64,000 nt of DNA, taken from positions 42,954,192 through 43,018,191 of the forward strand of contig NC_133657.1 in assembly GCF_009905375.1 (NCBI RefSeq), written 5' to 3'. Position numbers and translations under genes: made by a program. The notes under the pieces were generated by a model. That model saw nothing but the letters and a program-made list of their open reading frames with translations, ran no database searches and was not told the DNA's origin. Shown piece after piece: positions 55,430 through 64,000 of the stretch. The stretch's first letter is position 1; the number at the start of each line of letters is the position of its first letter. The DNA is from Apium graveolens. Taxonomy: Eukaryota; Streptophyta; Magnoliopsida; Apiales; Apiaceae.

Positions 55430-55830
55430 CTGAACTTAAATCAGTTTATTATAATCTCTTGCTCCGTGCCTTCCTTGGCCTTTCACCAGCGGGTGGCCTC
55501 TCTCTTAGGAGGGTAAATGACAAAAACAGTCTTTTGTGATTCGTCAATCATTTAGAATCTCAAATGATTCCTATATTTCCTTTAGCCAGGCTCTTGCCTC
55601 CACTAGGTCAGCTTGTTCCTTGGAACTCTGAGAGCTTAGCGACTTAAAGGTCCTGAAAGAATTTCTCATCGCATTATTTCCTCAGGGTGGTAGTTGGAGA
55701 TAATAGTCTAAGTTCTGTCTAGAAAGGTCCATAAATTATCGTATAGGAGTACCGTCTCGGGTCTCCTTTCCTTACTCGACTTCTATTTCCTTAGTCTGAA
55801 CATTCCCTCCTCCTGCCCATAATCGGGGTC
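55430..55830 (-). pseudogene. gag fragment of family A
   Basis: In broken frames the - strand gives DDPDYGQEEG, then FKSLSSQSSKEQADLVEARAWLKEI and ESFEILN. This resembles chromovirus Gag capsid, where DPVEAxxWLxEIEKxFEIL is typical. It lies downstream of the RNase H fragment in transcription order, which is abnormal. Confidence 0.6.
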
Positions 55831-55934
55831 ATCCTACATGTTTTAAATCCTCATTTTCCACTTCATTATGTTATGGGTTCCTTCTATCTTGATGGCGACC
55901 TCCCTGACTATCACGTTCAGGATTTGCTCTAAAT

Positions 55935-56790
55935 CTTATTCCTCAAACTAGCTTTCATCTAAGATCTCATCTTTAAGCTCTTGAACATTTGGAACCCAGA
56001 TTATGTAGGGATACCTCATTATTCCCTCATCATCTTTCTAGGTATTAATCTCTTCTCCGGTCATTGGTTCTCTGCCTCTATTCATCACTTTTTTTTCTTG
56101 GCGTATTATGATCTTCTCCAATAATTCGGGCTGTATTGCAATCTCAAACAGCTTTTCGGTACCGGCTCCGGTTACCTTCACTTCTATTTCCATTTTCTCA
56201 AAATCTCTTATAAACTTTCCCAAAGACATTATCATCTTGAGTCTCTCCTTTTTACTAAGGGCATCAGCCACCACATTGGCTTTCCCCGAATGATAAAGAA
56301 TCTCCCAATCAAAATTCTTTATTAGCTCTAACCGCCTCCTCTGGCGTATGTTGAGCTCTTTCTACGTAAAAATGTACTAGAGCTCCTATGGTTTGTGTAA
56401 ATCTTGCACTTCTCTCCATACAAGTAGTGCCTCCAATCTTTAGGGAAAAACTATTTCCACGAGCCCAAGCTCATGGGTGGGGATATCGAATTTTATATTC
56501 CCTTAATTGTCTTGACGCGTACGCGATTACCTTGTTGTGTTGTATAAGAAGCACCCTAATTCCTTATGCAAAGCGTCACTACACATCACAAAATCTCCTT
56601 TTCCATCCGACAACGCCATCATAGGGGCCGTCACCAATCTTTGGTTCAGTTCTTAAAAGCTGATCTCATATTTTTCTGTCCATTCAAACTTCTCAGTCTT
56701 ACGAGTAAGCCGCGTTAAAGGGGCTACTATCTTTACAAACTTGAACGAACCTCCGGTAGTGACCGGCCAATCCTACCTCTGGTAGTCGCC
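55935..56790 (-). pseudogene. RT-connection, RNase H and integrase start of family A
   Basis: In order on the - strand: GLAGHYRRFVQ, APLTRLTRKTEKFEW (frameshifted), SDGKGDFV with a degraded RNase H, LELIKNFDWEILYHSGKANVVADALSKKERL (open from 56274 to 56038, TAG stop), then DDEGIMRYPYIIWVPNVQELKDEIL (integrase N-terminal side). The preceding palm of RT, protease and gag are missing at this place. Confidence 0.75.
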
Positions 56791-57182
56791 CTAACCATGG
56801 TTATCAATTCCTCAGTGGTCCTTTATTCATTCTTGTTAGGATCCTCCATGGGATCCTTCTCAGCAATAATCCCTTCTAGGACAACATCCTTAACCGCTAC
56901 ATCCTCAATATGAACATCATCCGGTCCCGTGTTAGGACGCTCTATCAGATCCACAATCTGATCTCCAATACGTAATAAAACATCATGTCCTCAACCTCAG
57001 GGTTCGGAGTCCCGCTACCATATACGATAACGAACTACGCTTCTATCACGATATTTATAAGGGCTCCCATAAGGGTTTTAACTGTCAGTACTACGTTAGG
57101 TAGTCCGATTATGAACTTGGCAAGAGTTCTTATTATCTTAGTGAACTTATTATTTTAACGTCACATCATCTCTGAGGTTTAT
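56791..57182 (-). other. leader region of family A
   Basis: Sequence between the primer-binding site and the pol fragment. It has an acidic coding-like stretch (ENPEVEDM-type) with stops but no recognisable domain. Confidence 0.4.
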
Positions 57183-57203
57183 AACGCTTGGCTCTGATAC
57201 TAT
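57183..57203 (-). other. primer-binding site of family A
   Basis: TAGTATCAGAGCC a few bases after the 5' LTR on the - strand; initiator tRNA-Met type with one mismatch. Confidence 0.8.
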
Positions 57204-57206
57204 TTC

Positions 57207-60200
57207 TGTAACACCCCCAAATCCGGGGTCGGGGATCCGGTTTGTCACGAGTTCCATTTCCCTTAATAACACCCAATCTTAATAAACAATCAACTACTTC
57301 GTACTGCGACCCCACAATATACACACACACGCCACAAGTTATAGTCTCAGAGATGAATACCAAATATAACACAAGTCATTTTATTCCACATTATAAGCCA
57401 TTACACCTCAAGAGGGTTTCTGAATAAATTTACATTTCTTTATCATTATTACAATTCATATAGATACATAAGTCCGGTACAATAAAAGTTGAAAGCCTAG
57501 CCTACTGGTAGCTCCTACCTCAGCTACAACGGCATCAACGCCTACAGGAAACTGCGGAACATTTCCTAACCGCTCATGAATTGGGAGCTTGATCCTATTT
57601 ATCGTGTCTATCTGTTGTTGTGTGATGAAAGAAGAAAGCAAGGGTGAGCAACAAGCCCACCAAAATAATATGTAGAATAATTAACAATATATGAGCATTC
57701 TCATAGTACTCGTGAAAGTCTTGGTCAAAAGAAATGAACCAAGTTTGATCTCTTATGCGACCAAGTCGCAAAATATTCAGTATATATACATATATACTTT
57801 TCACAATCATTTAAATTTTCTGACCTGTATAATATACACAGAGTTCCAGTTTATAACTGTTTAAAAATATCATTGCAAGGTGATCTCATATATCTAACCT
57901 TGTCCCAACGTTTTTCTGAAAATCTTTGTCATGCATAAGAGAATCAATAACCAGATATAAGTTGAAAAGAGGAAGTTACAAGATACCCCAATATACTTAT
58001 ATCTTTCCCAAATACTACTTGAACTACCCCCGTTCAAGTTATAATCAGTTTCAAAAGTTCATCACACTGATGAGACTACAAGATAAGACTTGAATAGATT
58101 CAATCTTTGAAATATCATTTGAAAGAAATGAAGTTATGAGATACTTCATTAAGTCCCAATATATATATATATACACATATATATATACATTTCATACACT
58201 CCTTGAAAACCTCTGTTATGAAAATTACAAACAGAGTTGCAATATCCAATGAATTTGGAAAAATAGAATTTTGGCATAAACCTGATATCTTGCTGATCAG
58301 GCAAAGATACCAATTAAGTCACCTTTTCTACTAGTATATGGATGAATCCCCCACTGGTCATCACCCTGGCCACATTAGGGCCTTATGCTGGACTGCCACT
58401 CAGCCACTTTCGCATTGATAGACTCCCACTGAGCCACTTACACTTTCATGGACGCCCACTGAGCCCATGTTGCTTATGCCGACTCAATAGATGGACTTAC
58501 TTCCCGAACGTTGGGTAAGTAATCAATTCATTTATCAAAGCAGCAACCTCGTTGCGAATATAAAATACACCACAGAGCCGGATCCCTCAGGTTTTGAGCG
58601 AGTATTTAAATCCCCTTTTAAAGGAAGATCTTAAATATAAAAATGAGTTCTGGGATCCGCTCTAACCTTTAAAATCATTTTGAAGACTCGAAAACATTTT
58701 TAAGAATGTTTGGAGTATTGCTGATTTAATGAAATAAATCAGTCCCGATATATTAGAAAATATCTGAATATTATCATTTAAATAATATTCCCATAAAGGA
58801 TATTCTCTATAAAAATAATTGAAGTAGAAGTTTTAAAACTCATACTTGAAATTAATAATAAATAACCAAAGATATACTTATATGAAAGCACGATCTTTAT
58901 TTGAATAATCGAAAATAAGTTTGATTATCGAAACATTATTCTTTAATAAAATAAAGAATATTATTTAATAAAATAAGCGGAGTCATAAGTCCTCGAATGA
59001 ATATTCAAAATAATATTCATTTAATAAATTAAGCGGAATCATAAGTCCTCGAATGAATATTCAAAATAATATTCATTTAATTAATTAAGCGGAGTTATAA
59101 GTCCTCGAATGAATATTCAAAATAATATTTATTTAATAAAATAAAGTTATCGAATAAACCTTATTCGATTAATAGTTTTGAAAACTATATTTATATATAT
59201 AAATATATATATATCTATATTATACTCGGGAACTTCGACTCCCGGTTTAGAAAATGTTCACCTTTGGGTCCCCTATACCAAGGGTATACGCAACTACTGC
59301 TTATCTCTAGCATATGTATTATGCAACTTATAAGCTTTTGAATCAACAATTAGATATCAAGATTACAAAACAGGCATGCATATAAATATCATATCACATG
59401 CTCCAATATATCGCAAGACTTTGCTAATAATAATCATGCACTTATCACAAGATAATGCATATACATATATACATCACAACAACAGTATAACGGGTAAAAA
59501 ACTTTCCTGAGTGTTCCCGGATAGACTTAGGCTTAGAGTGGGTCCGATAACCTATGAAAAACAACATAAGTCGGAATTAAACCCCGATCGCTTAAGAAAC
59601 TAGATTTTAACCAATTAGACTCTAACGTTCGCTTATGGTCACTTCTACGCTTAACGAATCATATAAGTCGCTCGAGTACCCTCGGCTCCACCATTTTTAA
59701 TAAATTAACCATTAAGAATTTTAAGGCGATTCTTTCGCGAGTACCCTACCAACTGCCTAATCCACTTTAAAAAATTGTTTCATACCCCAATTAGTCATTT
59801 AAGGGACTTAACCATGGTTTCAAAGTAAGGCGAGGGGTAAAGGTTCGTTCGCGAAACGCCGTTACTTAAAACGGTCGTTTCTCCTAAACCGTACATCGGA
59901 TTCAAGCGAACTACATACAAAAATGAAGATTACGACACTATCTAGCTAAACATGGCAAAGTTACAGATTGGTCAGTGAGTTATCTGATCCGAGATTCATG
60001 TACAACAGTCTAAGGAAAACGGGCATTACGACGGCTATGTTTACGAGTTTTCCAAGTTTCTCACTACACCAAAACCTCACCAAACAACCCACAATTATTA
60101 ACACATCAAAACCTGAACTAAATAATACTATACCAGTCCTTATTCTCCAGATTCTTCATCTCAACCAACTACAATCAAGTTCTATTAACTATAACAAGAT

Positions 60201-61286
60201 TCATTCACCAAATCACTCCAAAGTCAAATCAAACTACTAATAATCAAAGATCATGCTTCTCATTTAGAAAACTAACCATCAAACTCACTAATAATCAAAG
60301 TAAAGGCTAGGGTTTGAAGTTTATACCTTCCTTGGGAGGTGTTAAGTTGCTAGGAAGCCTTAGGGAGCCTCCTACAAGCTTGATCTTTCCAAAGAAATCA
60401 AGAACACAAAGTTTGGCTTTGAAGTTTCTAAAAGTCCAGTTGAAAGAACTATAAAAATGAGGGTCTTACCATACTTATTTGGACGAGACTTGTGAACAAG
60501 AGTTGTAGGCCATCTCAATACCTTTCCAACGAGCTATAGAACACAACATTTGAGTGAGTATTGAAGGAGATATGGTAGTTTGAAGTTGCTGGGTTTGTTT
60601 TGGCCGAGAGCTTTGTTCTTGGAAGCAAAAGTCAACTCTCCTTCTTTTTGTTTTATGAAATAATGCTTGCTTGCTTCTCTTTTTGTCTTAGCAAATGATA
60701 TAAATTTTTTTACCATGGTTAATTTTGCATGGTCCAAAATCAACCAACAAAATAAAATCCCTTTGTCATGCTTATGTCATCAAGCTTGTGTCATCTTTTA
60801 ACACTTGTCTTCCCTTTGTGGTGTGATGACATCATCACCCACTAACCTCTTTGATTAACCCTTAATTACTTGGCTAATGACCGCTTATCTGTTATACGGT
60901 TCGTTTAACTTTCGTTCTCGTTCGTCGTATGAGGGATCATATCCGGGATCTTATTATTTGGGTTCCCCTAAACCTTTCTCAATATTTTATATTTCTTTTA
61001 TGATCCTCTCTTATAATCCTTGAATTTAAATCCTTTTAATCATGTTAGCTTATACTCAATTCTTTCGGTATCTGGTGGATTTTCGGGAAAAATCAAAGTG
61101 TCTGGATTCGAATTCTGACGACATTTACATACACTCATTTACTTTATGGAATACCAATACGATCTCAGAATTTCCATAACAGTATTCCTATATAGTGTTG
61201 TCTGATAATTTTCCTTAATCAGCATCATCAACAAAAAGGTACTATTCATCAGTGTTTCAAAAATTCCAAAAATTGGGGTTATTACA
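57207..61286 (-). repeat. 5' LTR of gypsy family A, copy 2 (4080 bp)
   Basis: Nearly the same as 47576-51630, with scattered substitutions and short indels. It contains the three-copy tandem unit at 58974-59145. Flanked by TSD TCATT. Confidence 0.92.
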
Positions 61287-61386
61287 TCATTACTCTCCAC
61301 TATAGTGGTACAAGTGATCCCCGATTACTACAGTAAACCTTTTGATACATGCCTCTCACTTCAGTGACCAAAATGATACTTAATCC
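61287..61386 (-). repeat. right TIR of the MULE-like element, outer part
   Basis: Reverse complement of 46472-46570 (GGATTAAGTATCATTTTGGT...). It begins with the second copy of TCATT produced by the family A insertion. Confidence 0.8.
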
Positions 61387-61387
61387 A

Positions 61388-61681
61388 CGCAAAATTCTAA
61401 GTCCAGAACTGATCCAGCAGACCAAGGAAAAAGTAGAGCTTATCCAAAAGCAACTCTAAGCAGCACATAATGGACAACGTAAATATGCAGATCCAACTAG
61501 GAAGGATGTGGACTATCAAGAAGGAGAACATGTATTGCTGAAGATATCACCATGGAAAGGATTGACTTAGTTTGGCAACAAGGACAAGTTAAAACCACGA
61601 TACGTTGGTCCATTTGAAATTTTGAAGAGAATTGGAAAGGTTGCATATGAATTAGCCTTACCGCCCCATATACAGCATATC
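61388..61681 (+). pseudogene. integrase C-terminus of gypsy family B
   Basis: Continues the integrase cut at 46471: KILSPELIQQTKEKVELIQ, KYADPTRKDV, GEHVLLKISPWKG, then KPRYVGPFEILKRIGKVAYE (the GPY/F module) and LALPPHIQHI. Two stops (near 61457 and 61569). It is cut at 61681 by the copia-3 LTR, so the chromodomain and 3' LTR lie further right. Confidence 0.88.
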
Positions 61682-62002
61682 TGTTGGGAATATGTTATGT
61701 ACTTGATGATTAAATTAACAAAACACCTTAGTAGATTCAACTTAGTGAATATTGTAGCACTCGACGGTTGTTCAAATATAGTCCCGGTGGATGAACCTTA
61801 TAGTCCCTGCGGATGACTAATTAACATCCATCGAGTGAGTAGCTTATGTATTAAATAAGTACTGTAGCACAATTTTGCAAACAACTTTGTGCAAATTCTG
61901 TAAGGATATATAAGTCATGATACATAATAGGTTGATTAATTATAAATAAGTGATGTCTTGTAATTCTGTATAAGTGAAATAGAATCAAGTGACAATAGCT
62001 AA

Positions 62003-62110
62003 CCGACGGATGATCAACAAAGCTACCCGACGGATGATCAACAAAGCTACCCGACGGATGATCAACAAAGCTACCCGACGGATGATCTACAAGGCTTCCG
62101 ACGGATGATC
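62003..62110 (+). repeat. 24-bp tandem array, about 5 copies, in copia-3 LTR
   Basis: The unit CCGACGGATGATCAACAAAG plus CTAC repeats with starts at 62003, 62027, 62051, 62075 and 62098. The core GACGGATGATC is conserved in all five. Confidence 0.92.
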
Positions 62111-62492
62111 AAATTCAAATATCTGTTGAAAGTGACAACACAGTCACATGCGTCGGGTGTTTGTAAAAGGAATGTGGCAGCTGTTAAACAGGAATTTGAG
62201 AACAAAGAAGCATTACCATTTCCATGCTATTGTGAAGATATTCAAAGATGCTGGAACAAAGTGATGAAGCAGCATGGAATTAGACTAGATATGATTTATT
62301 TTATTATGTTTTCTTATTATCATGTGAACTTAGTGATATATAAACCAAGTGTAGCTAGTAGAACAATTAATTAAGCAAACACATTTTCAAAGAGAGATAG
62401 ATAAAGCTGTACTTGTTAAGAATCTTTCTGTAGTTTAGTTGTTCAACTTGTAAAGCAGCTGTGAGCCATTTTAGCTTCACAGAGTTCTAATT

Positions 62493-62519
62493 GATATATA
62501 TATATATATATATATATAT
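62493..62519 (+). repeat. (AT)n microsatellite in copia-3 LTR
   Basis: About 13 AT units, possibly serving as a TATA region. Confidence 0.9.
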
Positions 62520-62676
62520 GGTGGATAATTTCAAATCCACCAGAAAGTTTTAAAAGTATTTGTTTTTATTACTTTAACATCTTATCAAGCAAGAACATTT
62601 TTAGTTTTGAAAAAGTTGTTAGAATTACATTCAACCCCCTTCTGTAATTCTTGTTGTATTGTTAGGGACTAACAAT

Positions 62677-62688
62677 TGGTATCAGAGC
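62677..62688 (+). other. primer-binding site of copia-3
   Basis: TGGTATCAGAGC two bases after the LTR. Confidence 0.9.
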
Positions 62689-62731
62689 AAGCTCTTAAAG
62701 TACAGAGAGTGTAAGGATCACAACAAACAGC

Positions 62732-64000
62732 ATGATGAACAAGAAGGATGTTGGAGTCAAAATTCCTTTTCTGGACAAAGATAATTACCACCACTGGAAG
62801 GTGAAAATGCATCTTCATTTTCTTTCTCAAGATGAGGCCTATGTGGATTACATAGAGAGAGGTCCTTATGTACCAATGAGAGCTGCAACTGGAAATGAGC
62901 CATCTGTTCCCAAACCAAGGCATGAATGGTCAGACCCTGATATTGAACAAGTCAGGAAAGACAAGAAGGCCATGAATATATTATTCAATGGAGTTGATGG
63001 TGACATCTTTGATAACATCATTAACTTCAAAACAACCAAGGAGGTTTGGGACACAATTCAAATAAGTAGTGATAGTACTGAACAAGTAAGGGAAAACAAG
63101 ATGCAGTTACTGATTCAGCAATATGAGCATTTCCACTGTGAAGAAAGTGAGTTTCTCACTGATATTTTTAGTAGATTTCAAAAGCTACTAAATGCTCTGA
63201 AGCTGCATGGAAGAGTTTACAAGACAAAAGAATCTAACCTCAAGTTCCTTATATCTCTTCCAAAGGAATGGAAGCCAATGACAGTCTCTTTGAGAAATTC
63301 ACAAGAATACAAGAAGTTTACCTTAGAGAAAGAGAAAGAGATGAAGGTAGAAGCTGTTGAATCTACATCAAAGGTCTGTGAAAGCAAGGGCAAAGGGTTG
63401 GTAGCTGAAAATGAAGATCAATTGAGTCAAGATGACATGGATGATATTGATGAGCACTTAGCATTCTTATCCAGAAGGTTTTCTAAGCGCAAGTTCAAAA
63501 AGAACTTTGGAGATGTTAAGCCAAATAGAAACATGGTCAATAAATCAAAATTCAAGTGTTTCAAATGTGGCTTAGCTGGCCAATTTGCAAATGAATGCAG
63601 AAAGTCAGATTCCAAGAAAAGCTTTGAGCCAGTTGATTATAAACATAAGTACTTTGAGTTGCTCAAGCAAAAGGAAAGGGCTTTCATAACACAAGAAAAT
63701 GACTGGGAAGCTAATGGATTAGATGAAGATGAAGATACAAGCTATGTCAACCTAGCCCTGATGGCCAAGTCTGATGAGACAGAAACAATTTCTTCAAGTA
63801 ATCAGGTAATCACCACTAACCTAGCACATTTGACTAAAGATGAGTGTAATGATGCAATTAATGACATGTCCACGGAATTATATCACTTGTGTGTTACTCT
63901 TAAGTCCCTCATTAAAGAAAATGCTAAAATTAAAGAAAAAAATTTATTTTTAAGTGAGAGGAACAATGTGCTAGAGTCTCAGTTCATTGAATTTGAGAAA
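62732..64000 (+). CDS. Gag polyprotein of copia-3, 3' end outside the window
   Basis: An open frame of 423 codons with no stop, starting MMNKKDVGVKIPFLDKDNYHHW. It has a capsid-like domain (STEQVRENKMQLLIQQYEHF, FQKLLNALKLHG, FLISLPKEW), a Lys/Glu-rich linker, and a zinc knuckle at residues 276-289 read as CFKCGLAGQFANEC. In the knuckle the His of CX2CX4HX4C is Gln (CAA at 63581-63583). An acidic DEDEDTSYVNLALMA patch and a coiled-coil start follow. The ATG at 62735 is an alternative start. The frame is otherwise undamaged. Confidence 0.9.
   Translation, partial: MMNKKDVGVKIPFLDKDNYHHWKVKMHLHFLSQDEAYVDYIERGPYVPMRAATGNEPSVPKPRHEWSDPDIEQVRKDKKAMNILFNGVDGDIFDNIINFKTTKEVWDTIQISSDSTEQVRENKMQLLIQQYEHFHCEESEFLTDIFSRFQKLLNALKLHGRVYKTKESNLKFLISLPKEWKPMTVSLRNSQEYKKFTLEKEKEMKVEAVESTSKVCESKGKGLVAENEDQLSQDDMDDIDEHLAFLSRRFSKRKFKKNFGDVKPNRNMVNKSKFKCFKCGLAGQFANECRKSDSKKSFEPVDYKHKYFELLKQKERAFITQENDWEANGLDEDEDTSYVNLALMAKSDETETISSSNQVITTNLAHLTKDECNDAINDMSTELYHLCVTLKSLIKENAKIKEKNLFLSERNNVLESQFIEFEK

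Larger units (their letters stand above)
47576..61286 (-). mobile_element. complete gypsy family A element (Tekay/Del-like), rearranged interior
   Basis: 13.7 kb on the - strand with 4.06 and 4.08 kb LTRs and the target duplication TCATT at 47571-47575 and 61287-61291. A primer-binding site follows the 5' LTR (57207-61286). The 5.6 kb interior is heavily decayed. In transcription order it shows a leader, an RT-connection/RNase H fragment, an integrase start, then gag-like sequence, weak pol-like stretches, and an integrase C-terminus before the 3' LTR. Gag after RNase H is not the normal order. No functional protein remains. Confidence 0.9.
61682..62674 (+). repeat. 5' LTR of copia-3 (993 bp)
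   Basis: Starts TGTTGGGAATATG and ends GTTAGGGACTAACA, followed by ATTGGTATCAGAGC. It contains the 24-bp tandem array and an (AT)n run. Confidence 0.85.
61682..64000 (+). mobile_element. copia-3: SIRE-like Ty1/copia element, 5' end
   Basis: 5' LTR, primer-binding site and an open gag that runs off the window. It is inserted in the family B integrase. Its target duplication cannot be checked because the 3' end is outside the window. The Gag architecture is like copia-1 and copia-2, but the LTR sequence is different, so it is a separate family. Confidence 0.85.

Noticed and set aside
62003..62110. 24-bp tandem array considered as a CRISPR-like array
   Set aside because: Units are head to tail without unique spacers, and the array lies inside a plant LTR.

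Overview
This window is plant nuclear DNA, probably from a large-genome dicot. It is AT-rich, shows no dense gene array, and consists almost wholly of nested LTR retrotransposons. The families seen are SIRE/Maximus-type Ty1/copia elements with env-like accessory sequence, Ty3/gypsy chromovirus (Tekay/Del-like) elements with 3.5-4 kb LTRs, one long-TIR DNA transposon, and a few fragments of host genes. I cannot name the species. No intact host gene, tRNA, rRNA or CRISPR array was recognised.

Layout, left to right. (1) 1-4151: last codons of a gypsy pol and its 4.03 kb 3' LTR (family A, + strand). (2) 4152-5360: 3' remnant and 0.67 kb LTR of another element (family C, +). (3) 5361-7203: host-gene fragments, a polygalacturonase piece and two exons resembling an MMS21/HPY2-type SUMO ligase, both on the - strand. 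(4) 7204-15301: a family C LTR on the - strand, split by a very young SIRE-like copia element (copia-1, 7470-14897, TSD AGAGG). Copia-1 has LTRs that differ at only 3 of 1318 positions and an intact gag, but no integrase, RT or RNase H. (5) 15302-17512: mostly unassigned, with a GC-palindromic block. (6) 17518-34421: a full-length but inactivated SIRE-like copia element on the - strand (copia-2, TSD GATTC). It has gag, protease, integrase, RT/RNase H and a roughly 1600-codon accessory ORF downstream of pol. Its RNase H is split by a small non-coding LTR element (24732-27732, TSD TTAAC). (7) 34427-37530: unassigned sequence and an LTR terminus. (8) 37531-46471 and 61388-61681: a decayed gypsy element (family B, +) with a 3.46 kb 5' LTR, an extra proline-rich ORF before gag, gag, protease, RT, RNase H and integrase. 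(9) 46472-61386: a MULE-like transposon with about 185 bp TIRs inserted in the family B integrase. Its right TIR was in turn split by a complete family A gypsy element (47576-61286, - strand, TSD TCATT). (10) 61682-64000: 5' LTR and gag of a third SIRE-like copia element (copia-3, +), which runs off the window.

The insertion order can be read from the nesting: family B, then MULE, then family A; and family B, then copia-3; copia-2, then the small LTR element; family C LTR, then copia-1. Most nonsense codons I could assign in family B and copia-2 look like C-to-T or G-to-A changes of Gln, Arg or Trp codons, the expected signature of methyl-cytosine deamination in silenced elements.

The two items most worth attention are copia-1, a recent insertion that carries only gag, and the very long accessory ORF of copia-2, which looks nuclear rather than envelope-like.
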